Shown here one piece after another: positions 1-8,591 of a DNA stretch of 64,000 bases. The stretch covers positions 194,182-258,181 of the forward strand of contig NZ_LMWH01000048.1 of NCBI RefSeq assembly GCF_001507435.1, read 5' to 3'. Below the pieces are notes generated by a model that was not told where the DNA came from, did no database searches, and saw nothing but the letters and a program-made list of their open reading frames with translations. Both the position numbers and the translations under genes were made by a program. Within the stretch, counting starts at the first letter, position 1, and the number at the start of each line of letters is the position of its first letter. Source of the DNA: Streptomyces sp. NRRL F-5122. GTDB taxonomy: Bacteria; Actinomycetota; Actinomycetes; Streptomycetales; Streptomycetaceae.

Positions 1-1181
1 GTCACCACCGGCTTGTGGCGCAGTTCGCTCACCGGGACCGCCAGGTCCAGGTCGGGGAAACGTCCGTAGAGGGCCGGCAGCGCCACCGCCGCCTCCAGCC
101 GGGACAGGGCCGCCCCGGGGCACACATGCGGACCGTGACCGAAGGAGATGTGCCGGTTCTTTGTTTCCCGGGTGATGTCGAAGACGCCCGCGGACGGTCC
201 GTGCGCCTTCTCGTCCCGGCCGATCGCGCCGTAGGACACGATCAGCGCGTCGCCCGCCGGGAGGATCCGGTCGCCGACCGGGACGTCCTCGGTGGCGAAC
301 CGGATCAGGACATGAGAGGTCGGGGTGGAGTGGCGCAGGGTCTCCTCGACCACCGCGGACCACTCGGCCGCACCGCTCAGCACCTGGGCGCGCTGCTCGG
401 GGTGGGCCGACAGGTTGACCACCGCGTTGACGATCAGCGAGATCGTCGTCTCGTGGCCCGCGGCCACCATCAACTGGAGGGTGGAGACGATCTCCTGGTC
501 GGTGAGGCGGTCGCCGTTCGCGGAGGCCTCGATGAGGGCGGAGGTCAGGTCGTCGCCGGGGACGGCACGCTTGGCCGCGACGGTGTCGGCCATGATCCCC
601 GCGAGTCCGGTGAGGGTCGCGAGGACCTCCTCGGGCGGCGTCTGTGTCGAGAAGAACTTCTCGAACAGCTCCTTGAGGCGCGGCAGTCGGGACTCCTCGA
701 TGCCCATCAGATCGGCGACGACGTACATCGGCAGCGGATAGGCGAACTCCGCCTTGAGGTCGACCGTGCCGCCGTCCGTGGGCAGCCGGTCGAGCAGACC
801 CTCCGTCAGTTTCGTGATGCGCTCCCGCATCTCCTCCACCCGTCGTGGCGTCAGCGCCTGCGCGACCAGTGCGCGCAGCCGCCGGTGGTCGGCTCCGTCG
901 ACGGTGAGCATGGACCGGCCCGGGTTGGCGAGGCCGATCAGTGGCCAGTCGGGCGCGATCTCACCGCGCTGCCAGGCGCCCCACACGGTGATGTCCTTGA
1001 CCAGCCGCGGGTCCGTCAGCAGTTGTCTGGCCTCGGCGTGGTGCGTGACCGCCCACACGGGAACGCCGCCGGGCAGCACCACGGCGGCGAGCGGGCCCGC
1101 CTCCCGCAACCGGGCGCTCTCGGCGTCCAGATCGCGGACGAAGGGGTCCAGGTCTATGGGGGGTCTTTCGGTAGTGGTCAT
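1..1181 (-). CDS. Cytochrome P450 (3' end cut by window edge)
   Basis: Haem-thiolate monooxygenase of the soluble bacterial type, using ferredoxin-delivered electrons. The reverse strand from an ATG at 1181 reads about 393 residues and leaves the window a few codons before the expected C-terminus. Visible motifs are the I-helix AGHETT, the K-helix EETLR with its ExxR pair, and the haem loop FGHGPHVCPG with the cysteine ligand. No ferredoxin gene adjoins it inside the window. The promoter must lie in the 109 bp shared with the divergent oxidase gene at 1291. The substrate cannot be inferred. Confidence 0.93.
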   Translation of the reverse strand, partial: MTTTERPPIDLDPFVRDLDAESARLREAGPLAAVVLPGGVPVWAVTHHAEARQLLTDPRLVKDITVWGAWQRGEIAPDWPLIGLANPGRSMLTVDGADHRRLRALVAQALTPRRVEEMRERITKLTEGLLDRLPTDGGTVDLKAEFAYPLPMYVVADLMGIEESRLPRLKELFEKFFSTQTPPEEVLATLTGLAGIMADTVAAKRAVPGDDLTSALIEASANGDRLTDQEIVSTLQLMVAAGHETTISLIVNAVVNLSAHPEQRAQVLSGAAEWSAVVEETLRHSTPTSHVLIRFATEDVPVGDRILPAGDALIVSYGAIGRDEKAHGPSAGVFDITRETKNRHISFGHGPHVCPGAALSRLEAAVALPALYGRFPDLDLAVPVSELRHKPVV

Positions 1182-1290
1182 GCGGAGGGGCTTCCAGGCC
1201 GAGGGGTGGGCGCAAACCTCCTCGGCGTTGCCGTCCGGCCCACGCCGCCACGGGACCGTTCGGCGGGCCGTCCGGATGCATCCTGGGAGC

Positions 1291-4218
1291 ATGACGGATC
1301 TCGAGGGGCCGCGGCCGGGGGCGGGCCACGGCGACACCGGTGGGTTGTACGCCGAGCTGCGCGCGACGGTACGGGGCGCGGTCGAGTTCGGCAGGACCGC
1401 GAGGGCGCTGCACACCATGGACGCGTCCAACTACCGGCGGGAGCCGGTCGGCGTGGTGGCGCCACGCGACGCGGACGACGTGGCCGCGGTGCTGAGCGTG
1501 TGCCGGGAGCGCGGTGTGCCGGTCGTCTCCCGCGGCGGCGGCACGTCGATCGCCGGGCAGGCGACGGGTACCGGGGTGGTGCTCGACTTCACCCGGCACA
1601 TGAACGGGATCGTGTCCCTCGACCCCGGGACGCGCACGGCGGTGGTGCAGCCGGGACTGGTCCTGGACCGCCTCCAGGAGGCCGCCGCCCCGCACGGCCT
1701 GCGCTTCGGCCCGGATCCCTCCACGCACTCACGCTGCACGCTGGGCGGGATGATCGGCAACAACGCGTGCGGCTCCCACTCGGTGGCCTGGGGCACCACG
1801 GCCGACAGTGTGCGCAAGCTGTCGGTGCTGACCGCCCGGGGCGAGCCGCTGACCCTGGGCCCCGGCTGGCGGGGCGCACCCGACGGGCTGCGCCGGCTGG
1901 TGGAGGGCGAGCTGGCGCTGCTGCGTACGGGGTACCCGGCACTGCCGCGCCGCATCTCCGGGTACGCGCTGGACGCGCTGCTCCCGGAGAGGGGCGCGGA
2001 CGTGGCCCGCTCCTTCTGCGGCTCCGAGGGCACCCTGGGCGTGCTGACCGAGGCGGTGGTCGGCCTCGTCCGGACACCGCCCGCCCGCGTGCTCGCCGTG
2101 CTCGCGTACCCGGACGAGAGCGCGGCCGCCGAGGCGGCGGCCGGACTTCTGCCGTACCACCCGCTGACGGTGGAGGGCATGGCCGCCGATCTCGTACCGC
2201 CGTCGGCCGGGCTGCCGCGGGGTGGTGCCTGGCTGTTCGTGGAGGTGGGCGGCGAGAGCGGGGCGCAGGCACGCGCGGCTGCGGAGGAGATCGTCCGGGC
2301 CGCGGACGTCATGGACGCGGTGGTGGTCGCGGATCCGGCCGGGCAGCGCGCCCTGTGGCGGCTGCGCGAGGACGCGAGCGGCACGGCGACGCGGACACCG
2401 GACGGGGCCGGCGAGGCCTGGCCGGGCTGGGAGGACTGCGCGGTGCCGCCGGCCCGACTCGGCGACTACCTCCGGGACTTCCGGCGCCTGCTGGCCGACC
2501 ACGGTCTGCGCGGCACGCCCTACGGCCACTTCGGGGACGGCTGCATCCACGTCCGCATCGACTTCGATCTCATGTCGGCGCCAGGCATCGCCCGCTTCCG
2601 CCGCTTCTCCGAGGAGATCGCCGAACTGGTCGTCTCCCACGGCGGCTCGCTCTCCGGTGAGCACGGCGACGGCCAGGCGCGGGCGGAGCTGCTGCCGAAG
2701 ATGTACGGACCGGACCTGGTCGCGCTGTTCGAGCGGGCCAAGGACGTCTGGGACCCGGACGACCTGCTCAACCCGGGGATGCTGGTGCGCCCGGCCCGCC
2801 TCGACGAGAACCTGCGATTCGCGGTGCTCCCCCGTGAGCCGGTGGACGTCGTCTTCGGCTACCCGGCGGACGGCGGCGACTTCTCGGCGGCGGTCCGCCG
2901 GTGCGTGGGTGTCGCCAAGTGTCGTACGACGGCGGTGTCCGGGGCGGGCGTGATGTGCCCTTCCTTCCGGGCGACCGGCGCGGAGGAGCACTCCACCCGC
3001 GGGCGGGCCCGGCTGCTGCACGAGATGCTGGCGGGCGAGGTGGTCACCGACGGCTGGCGTTCGACGGAGGTGCGGGACGCCCTGGACCTGTGCCTGTCCT
3101 GCAAGGGCTGCCGCACGGACTGCCCGGTCGGCGTGGACATGGCCACGTACAAGGCGGAGTTCCTGCACCACCACTACGCGGGGCGGCGCAGACCGGCCGC
3201 GCACTACGCGATGGGATGGCTGCCGGTGTGGCTCGGCGCGGTCGCCCGCACGAGGACCGCGCCGTTGGTCAACGCCCTTGCGTCCGCCCGGCTGCCGGCG
3301 GCGCTGGGCAGGCGGCTGGGCGGGATCGCCCCCGAGCGCGGGATCCCCCGGCTCGCGCGCGAGACGTTCACCCGATGGTGGCGGCGGGAGCCCGGCGGGC
3401 CGGAGCGGAGGAGGACCGGGACGGACGGCGCTTCGCGTGTCGTCCTGTGGCCCGACACCTTCACGGAGCATCTGTCGCCGTCCGTGGGCAAGGCGGCCGT
3501 ACGGGTGCTGGAGGCGGCGGGTCTGGACGTGGTCCTGCCGCCCGCGGTGCGTACGGGGCAGGGGTGGCCCGTCGGCGCGGGCCCGAGGGCACGCCGCGGC
3601 CGGGTCTGCTGCGGTCTGACCTATGTCTCCACGGGGCAGCTGGACCGCGCCCGCACCGTCCTGCGCCGGACTCTGGACCTGATGGAGCCCGTGGTCGCGG
3701 CCGGTCTCCCCGTGGTCGTCCTCGAGCCCAGCTGCGCGGCGGCGCTCCGCACCGACCTGCCGGAGCTGCTGCACGACGATCCGCGGGCGGCCCGCCTCGC
3801 CTCCGCGGTGGTCACGTTCGCGCAGGTGCTGGAGCGTCTGGCCCCGGACTGGACTCCCCCCGGGGTGAACCGCCCGGTGGTCGGCCAGACCCACTGTCAT
3901 CAGCACGCCGTCCTGGGCGACGCGGCAGATCGCAGGCTGCGCGAGACCGCGGGTCTGACCGGGGAGCTGAGCGGCGGTTGCTGCGGGCTGGCGGGCGACT
4001 TCGGATTCACCGAGGGCCACTTCGAGGTGTCCAAGGCGTGTGCGGAGGACCAGCTGCTCCCGGCGGTGGCGGCGGCACCCGACGGCGCCGTGGTCCTGGC
4101 GGACGGTTTCTCCTGCCGCACCCAGCTGGAACAGCTCGCGGGCCGCAAGGCACGGCATCTGGCCGAGGTGCTCGCGGAGGCGCTGGAACGAGCCCGTGGC
4201 GAGGGCACGAAGGAGTGA
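1291..4218 (+). CDS. FAD-linked oxidase fused to Fe-S/CCG domains (D-2-hydroxyacid dehydrogenase type)
   Basis: A 975-residue fusion like the one-chain D-lactate or glycolate dehydrogenases. Residues about 50-190 form the FAD-binding domain, with the pyrophosphate loop RGGGTSIAGQ at 81-90. A C-terminal FAD-oxidase domain follows, containing EHGDGQAR near 460. Cysteine-rich Fe-S segments lie near 536-560 (CVGVAKC...MCPS) and near 600-612 (CLSCKGCRTDCP). Two CCG-type motifs sit near 770 and 895 (VCCGL, GGCCGL). It probably oxidises a 2-hydroxyacid and passes electrons to the membrane quinone pool; the exact acid is unknown. Start: the ATG at 1291 is chosen because upstream in-frame codons overlap the divergent P450 and have no family similarity. 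Confidence 0.9.
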   Translation: MTDLEGPRPGAGHGDTGGLYAELRATVRGAVEFGRTARALHTMDASNYRREPVGVVAPRDADDVAAVLSVCRERGVPVVSRGGGTSIAGQATGTGVVLDFTRHMNGIVSLDPGTRTAVVQPGLVLDRLQEAAAPHGLRFGPDPSTHSRCTLGGMIGNNACGSHSVAWGTTADSVRKLSVLTARGEPLTLGPGWRGAPDGLRRLVEGELALLRTGYPALPRRISGYALDALLPERGADVARSFCGSEGTLGVLTEAVVGLVRTPPARVLAVLAYPDESAAAEAAAGLLPYHPLTVEGMAADLVPPSAGLPRGGAWLFVEVGGESGAQARAAAEEIVRAADVMDAVVVADPAGQRALWRLREDASGTATRTPDGAGEAWPGWEDCAVPPARLGDYLRDFRRLLADHGLRGTPYGHFGDGCIHVRIDFDLMSAPGIARFRRFSEEIAELVVSHGGSLSGEHGDGQARAELLPKMYGPDLVALFERAKDVWDPDDLLNPGMLVRPARLDENLRFAVLPREPVDVVFGYPADGGDFSAAVRRCVGVAKCRTTAVSGAGVMCPSFRATGAEEHSTRGRARLLHEMLAGEVVTDGWRSTEVRDALDLCLSCKGCRTDCPVGVDMATYKAEFLHHHYAGRRRPAAHYAMGWLPVWLGAVARTRTAPLVNALASARLPAALGRRLGGIAPERGIPRLARETFTRWWRREPGGPERRRTGTDGASRVVLWPDTFTEHLSPSVGKAAVRVLEAAGLDVVLPPAVRTGQGWPVGAGPRARRGRVCCGLTYVSTGQLDRARTVLRRTLDLMEPVVAAGLPVVVLEPSCAAALRTDLPELLHDDPRAARLASAVVTFAQVLERLAPDWTPPGVNRPVVGQTHCHQHAVLGDAADRRLRETAGLTGELSGGCCGLAGDFGFTEGHFEVSKACAEDQLLPAVAAAPDGAVVLADGFSCRTQLEQLAGRKARHLAEVLAEALERARGEGTKE

Positions 4219-4404
4219 CGGCCAACGCGGTGAACTCCCGCCGATGACGTGGCGGCACGGAAGGTCCTCGGAAGGATGGAGGTGCGGGGTCGAGCGGCCC
4301 CTGCCCCGGCCGGCGAGCCGCGACACCCCGGCGCCCGGAGCCGGTCCCGGTCCGGCGTCCGTGTCGGCGTCGGCCGTCACCCATCAGCACCCAGGAGCAC
4401 CCGC

Positions 4405-5532
4405 ATGACCCTCCGTATCCGCCCCGTCTCGCGGGAGGAACACCTGGCCTTCATCGCCTCGCGTCCCTCCGCCAGCCATCTGCAGCTGCCCTCCTGGGGC
4501 GATGTGAAGTCGGACTGGCAGGCGGAGAGCCTCGGCTGGTTCGAGGAGGACGGCGACGGGCGGCCGGTCGGTGTGGGCCTGGTCCTGCTGCGCCCGCTGC
4601 CGAAGCTCAAGCGGTATCTGGCCTATCTGCCAGAGGGCCCCGTCATCGACTGGTACGCGCCGGACCTCGACCGGTGGCTCCGGCCGCTGGTCGACCGTCT
4701 GAAGAGCCGCGGCGCCTTCTCGGTGAAGATGGGCCCGCCAGTGGTCGCGCGCCGCTGGAGCGCGGACGCCGTCAAGGCGGCGATCGCGGACCCGGGAGCA
4801 CATCGGCTGAGCGACGTGCCGGCGACCGAGCACGAGCCGCGCGCGGCCGAGGTCGCGGAGCGGCTGCGCCGACTGGGCTGGCGGCAGACGGAGCCGGGCG
4901 GCTCGGAGGGCTTCGCGGCGGGGCAGCCCCGCTACGTCTTCCAGGTGCCGCTCGAAGGGCGGACGCTGGAGGACGTCCAGCACGGTCTCAACCAGCAGTG
5001 GCGCCGCAATGTGAAGAAGGCCGAGAAAGCCGGCGTGAAGGTGGTCCGCGGAGACTACGACGACCTGCCGGCCTTCTACGCCCTGTACACCGAGACCGCC
5101 GAGCGCGACCGCTTCCTCCCGCGCCCGCTGCCGTACTTCCAGCGGATGTGGACCGCGCTGACGGCCGAGGACCCGGACCGAATGCGGCTGTATCTCGCCC
5201 ACCACGACGGCGAGGTCCTCGCCGCCGCGACGATGCTGACGGTCGGTACGCATGTCTGGTACTCGTACGGCGCCTCCACCGGCCGCAGGCGCGAGGTCCA
5301 GCCGAACAACGCGATCCAGTGGCGCATGCTCAGCGACGCCCACGAGGGGGGCGCCGCCGTCTACGACCTGCGCGGCATCACCGACACCCTGGAGGACTCC
5401 AACCACCTCCTGGGCCTGCTCCGCTTCAAGGTCGGCACGGGCGGGCAGGCGGTGGAGTATCTCGGCGAGTGGGACCTGCCGCTCAACCGCCTGCTGCACA
5501 AGGCGCTGAACCTGTACGTCTCCCGCCGGTGA
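4405..5532 (+). CDS. femX: FemAB-family peptidoglycan bridge aminoacyltransferase
   Basis: A 375-residue non-ribosomal peptidyltransferase of the FemXAB/BacA group, which uses aminoacyl-tRNA to add the cross-bridge residue to lipid-linked peptidoglycan precursors at the cytoplasmic face. Two GNAT-like halves are visible: the N-terminal half contains LQLPSWGDVK and YLPEGPVIDW, and the second contains NQQWRRNVKKAEKAGVKV and the tail DLRGITDTLEDSNHLLGL, which is typical of the family. The ATG at 4405 directly precedes MTLRIRPVSREEH; upstream in-frame sequence is low-complexity and unrelated. In Streptomyces this role is glycine addition, so FemX is the likely orthologue. The gene ends 3 bp from the convergent EamA gene. 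Confidence 0.9.
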   Translation: MTLRIRPVSREEHLAFIASRPSASHLQLPSWGDVKSDWQAESLGWFEEDGDGRPVGVGLVLLRPLPKLKRYLAYLPEGPVIDWYAPDLDRWLRPLVDRLKSRGAFSVKMGPPVVARRWSADAVKAAIADPGAHRLSDVPATEHEPRAAEVAERLRRLGWRQTEPGGSEGFAAGQPRYVFQVPLEGRTLEDVQHGLNQQWRRNVKKAEKAGVKVVRGDYDDLPAFYALYTETAERDRFLPRPLPYFQRMWTALTAEDPDRMRLYLAHHDGEVLAAATMLTVGTHVWYSYGASTGRRREVQPNNAIQWRMLSDAHEGGAAVYDLRGITDTLEDSNHLLGLLRFKVGTGGQAVEYLGEWDLPLNRLLHKALNLYVSRR

Positions 5533-5535
5533 CGC

Positions 5536-6489
5536 TCATGCCTCCGGCTCGGCGACCGGCCCGCCCCGCCCGATCTGCGTCCGTACCGCGCCCATGCTCG
5601 CGGCGATGACCAGTGCGATCGCCGCCGCCTGACTCGCGTTCAGGGACTGGTCGAGCACCAGGAAGCCGGCGGTCGCCGCGACCGCCGGCTCCAGGCTCAT
5701 CAGGATCGCGAAGGTGGAGGCGGGCAGGCGGCGCAGGGCGAGGAGTTCCAGGGTGTAGGGCAGTACCGAGGAGAGGACCGCCACCGCCGCGCCCAGGCCG
5801 ATCGTGGTCGGCACGAGCAGTTTCGCGCCCGACTCGGCGACCCCGAGCGGCACGAACACCACGGCCGCGACCGCCATCGCGAGTGCGAGCCCGTCGGCCT
5901 GCGGGAAGCGCCGCCCCGTGCGGGCGCTGAAGACGATGTACGCCGCCCACATCGCTCCCGCCGAGAGTGCGAAGCCGACGCCCGCCATGTCGAGGTCGCC
6001 GAAGCCCCCGCCGCCGAGCAGGAAGACGCCGGCGAGCGCGAGGCCCGCCCAGACCAGGTTCACCGCACGCCGGGAGGCGAGGACGGAGAGGGCCAGTGGG
6101 CCGAGGACCTCGAGGGTGACCGCGGGACCCAGAGGGATGCGGTCCACTGCCTGGTAGAAGAGACCGTTCATCGCGGCCATGGTGACGCCGAAGACGACGA
6201 CCGTGCCCCAGTCGGCGCGTGCGTGGCCGCGCAGCCGGGGCCGGCAGACCAGAAGCAGGACGACGGCCGCCACCACGAGTCGCAGGGTCACGACGCCGAG
6301 CGCGCCGGCCCGTGGCATCAGGCTCACCGCGAGCGCCCCGCCGAACTGCACGGAGACACCTCCGGCGAGGACCAGACCCACGGGCCCGAGGGATCCCCGG
6401 CGGCGCGGCCCGCCGGACACCGGGTGCGCGGATACCGGTCCGGTGGCGACCGGGGCCGGGGTGGAGGGGGCGGCGCTGGGCGTGTTCAC
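5536..6489 (-). CDS. EamA/DMT-family metabolite exporter (RhtA-like)
   Basis: A 317-residue inner-membrane protein with about ten predicted hydrophobic helices arranged as two EamA repeats, the usual drug/metabolite transporter architecture. Segments such as GLVLAGGVSVQFGGALAVSL and the final LNASQAAAIALVIAASMGA match the RhtA threonine/homoserine exporter group. The short N-terminal tail (about 30 residues, Pro/Ala-rich) is cytosolic. It stands alone, convergent with femX, so the transported metabolite is unknown. The start codon is GTG or ATG within the first few residues; 6489 gives the full first helix. Confidence 0.88.
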   Translation of the reverse strand: MNTPSAAPSTPAPVATGPVSAHPVSGGPRRRGSLGPVGLVLAGGVSVQFGGALAVSLMPRAGALGVVTLRLVVAAVVLLLVCRPRLRGHARADWGTVVVFGVTMAAMNGLFYQAVDRIPLGPAVTLEVLGPLALSVLASRRAVNLVWAGLALAGVFLLGGGGFGDLDMAGVGFALSAGAMWAAYIVFSARTGRRFPQADGLALAMAVAAVVFVPLGVAESGAKLLVPTTIGLGAAVAVLSSVLPYTLELLALRRLPASTFAILMSLEPAVAATAGFLVLDQSLNASQAAAIALVIAASMGAVRTQIGRGGPVAEPEA

Positions 6490-6795
6490 GGGACCTTCCA
6501 GTGCAGTTGACTTGAGGTTCGTTCAGCATCGTGTACCTGATGGTCCAGGGTAGTGGACCGCGTCAGGTGTGTGAACCCGTGACGCGCCTGTACCGGACGG
6601 TCGGGTGCGGGGCAGGCGCCGTGCCAGGGCGTCCCGTTGTGGAACAGGGGCCCCTCGCCGCGGAGTTGGCCGCGCGGAGCGGAGGTGGGGCCGCCCGGCC
6701 AGAACGGGCCGGACGAGGGAGGGTGAGCAGTTCCACAGGCACCGATCGCCCGTGCGTACCCGCGGGGCACACCGCCGAGGGCGGCGTCCGCGTGT
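6490..6795. other. Gap upstream of EamA gene, downstream of ABC remnant
   Basis: These 306 bp should hold the EamA promoter (reading leftwards) and any terminator of the ABC remnant. Short inverted motifs (GGTTCGTTCAG near 6512) are present, but I see no convincing operator, RNA gene or protein. Open frames here look compositional. Confidence 0.4.
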
Positions 6796-7605
6796 TCAGG
6801 CCGGGAAGACCGGGGGCGCGGCTCGAGCCGGCCGGGGGAAGAGCGGCAGCCGCGGTCCGCCCGTGTCCGGCGGCGCGTTGTTCGACCGGTGCAGACGGCT
6901 GTACGCCCCGCCCCGGGCCGGCAACTCGTCGTGGCGGCCGGTCTCGACGACGCGGCCCCGGTCGACGACGAGGATGCGGTCGGCGTCCGGCGCCAGGTTC
7001 AGATCATGAGTGATCACGATCGTCGTGCGTCCGGCCGTCAGCCGCCGCAGCGGTGCGAGGACCCGGCGCGCGGCCATCGCATCGAGGCCGGTCGTCGGCT
7101 CGTCCAGGACCAGGACGGGCGCGTCGCCCAGGACGGCCCGGGCGATGCCGAGGCGCTGGAGCCGGCCCCCGGACGGACGCGGCGTGTGCGGATCGACCTC
7201 GGTGCCGTATCCCCCGGGGAGCCGCACGATGAACTCGTGCGCGTCGGCCGCCCGCGCCGCCTCGACGATCGCCCGGTCGCTCGCGCCCGGCCGGCCGCAG
7301 GCGATGTTCGCGCGGACGGTGTCGTGCAGGACGAGCGTCTCCTGTGGCAGGAGCGTGACGTATTCGCGCAGCCGGGCCAGCGGGAGGTCGCGGATCGGGG
7401 TGGAGTCGAGCAGGACCGAGCCGGATTCGGGGTCGTAGAAGCGCAACAGCATCTTGGCGACGGCGGACTTGCCCGCGCCGCTCGGGCCGCTCGGGCCGCT
7501 CGGGCCGCTCGGGCCGGTGATGATCACCAGCTCTCCGGGGCGGACCGAGAAGGACAGACCCTCGAGGACCGCCCTGTCCGCGCCGGGGCAGCGGAAGGTG
7601 ATGAG
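6796..7605 (-). pseudogene. Remnant of an ABC exporter ATP-binding domain
   Basis: Reverse-strand frame encoding most of an exporter-type nucleotide-binding domain but no transmembrane domain. Recognisable family sequence starts abruptly at FRCPGADRAVLEGL near 7605, and the codons upstream are unrelated. The Walker A loop reads GPSG repeated before AGKS, an in-frame expansion of nine residues. The signature is degraded (PSGGRLQR instead of LSGGQRQR). Walker B with catalytic Glu (VLVLDEPT) and the switch His (VITHD) survive. The full-length parent would have been about 600 residues. The missing half, eroded signature and expanded P-loop indicate a non-functional remnant. The reading frame is nevertheless open, so a translated orphan domain cannot be excluded. 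Confidence 0.75.
7481..7516. repeat. Four tandem copies of a 9-bp unit inside Walker A codons
   Basis: Four exact head-to-tail copies of CTCGGGCCG. Read on the reverse strand they encode repeated GPS triplets within the ATP-binding loop of the ABC remnant. A normal loop needs one copy, so this looks like slippage expansion. Confidence 0.95.
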
Positions 7606-7717
7606 GAGTGCGAGGGCTGTGAGTACGTGGGAGATCGCCGGCGTTCCGCGGGATCGGCTGGGTGTGCCCTGTGGCCGGGGGTGCCAGGCTGCGGGATCCC
7701 TGTGACCGGAGTTCCAT

Positions 7718-7731
7718 GCAAGCATGCTTGC
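7718..7731. promoter_or_regulatory. Perfect 14-bp palindrome, putative TetR operator of the AtuA/CoA-ligase operon
   Basis: GCAAGCATGCTTGC is its own reverse complement, with an extra CTTG half-repeat directly after it. It lies about 63 bp before the GTG of the first operon gene (7794), where an operator would be expected. The last gene of the same operon encodes a TetR regulator, which would be the obvious ligand. The sequence is seen; regulator assignment is inference. Confidence 0.6.
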
Positions 7732-7793
7732 TTGTTTCTTCGCCCGCTGCCATGCTCCCCACGCACATCGTCGTGCCCCGAGGGGAGCGCATC

Positions 7794-8591
7794 GTGTCCG
7801 ACGCATCGTCCGTGATCGACGATCTGGGCCGGGAGAGTGAGGAACTCGACCGGCTCGTGGCCGGGTTGGAGGAGTCCCGCTGGGCGCTTCCCACGCCCGC
7901 CCCGGGCTGGACCCTCGCCCACCAGATCGCGCACCTCGCCTGGACGGACCGCACCGCCCTGCTGGCCGTCACCGACACCGAGGGCTTCGGCGCGGAGGTG
8001 GAGAAGGCGCTCGCATCCCCCGACACCTGGGTCGACGAGGCCGCGGGTGAGGGCGCCGCGCTGCCGCCCGCCCGGCTGCTCTCCGAGTGGCGCGAGGGCC
8101 GGGCCGCTCTCGAGCGGGCACTGCGCACGGCGCCTTCCGGCACCCGCTTCCCCTGGTACGGGCCGCCCATGTCGGCGGCGTCCATGGCCACCGGACGTCT
8201 GATGGAGACCTGGGCGCACGGGCAGGACGTCGCCGACACGCTCGGGGTGGTGCGCGCTCCCACCGACCGGCTGCGCCATGTGGTCCGCATCGGGGTGCGG
8301 GCGCGAGACTTCGCCTTCGGCGTACGGGGGTTGAGCGCGCCGGCACAGGAGTTCCGGGTGGAGCTGGTCGCGCCTTCCGGGAACGACGTGTGGACGTACG
8401 GGCCGCAGGACGCCGCCCAGCGGGTGACCGGCCCCGCACTCGACTTCTGCCTGCTGGTGACCCGGCGCGCCCACCGGGCCGACCTCGCGGTCCGGGCCGA
8501 GGGCCCGGACGCGGACCGGTGGCTGGACATCGCGCAGGCGTTCGCGGGCCCACCGGGCGCAGGACGGGAACCGAAGAGGGCGGGCCGGTGA
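7794..8591 (+). CDS. TIGR03084 family protein (DinB/mycothiol-dependent maleylpyruvate isomerase-like)
   Basis: A 265-residue protein with the N-terminal four-helix metal-binding fold of the MDMPI/DinB superfamily. The helix LDRLVAGLEESRWALPTPAPGW is followed by TLAHQIAHLAWTD, whose histidines could bind metal, and METWAHGQDVAD carries the third histidine typical of the fold. The GTG start at 7794 follows AGGGGAG by a normal distance, and upstream in-frame codons run into the operator. It is first in the operon and overlaps the next gene by GTGA. The biochemical role is unknown; the family consistently accompanies AtuA and acyl-CoA carboxylase genes. Confidence 0.85.
   Translation: MSDASSVIDDLGRESEELDRLVAGLEESRWALPTPAPGWTLAHQIAHLAWTDRTALLAVTDTEGFGAEVEKALASPDTWVDEAAGEGAALPPARLLSEWREGRAALERALRTAPSGTRFPWYGPPMSAASMATGRLMETWAHGQDVADTLGVVRAPTDRLRHVVRIGVRARDFAFGVRGLSAPAQEFRVELVAPSGNDVWTYGPQDAAQRVTGPALDFCLLVTRRAHRADLAVRAEGPDADRWLDIAQAFAGPPGAGREPKRAGR

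Noticed and set aside
15..2660. 881-codon plus-strand frame across the P450 and oxidase genes
   Set aside because: It reads antisense to the P450 and out of frame with the oxidase; the sequence is Arg/Gly-rich without family motifs.
1729..4380. 883-codon reverse frame opposite the FAD oxidase
   Set aside because: Antisense shadow of a clear protein; composition dominated by Arg, Gly, His and Gln.
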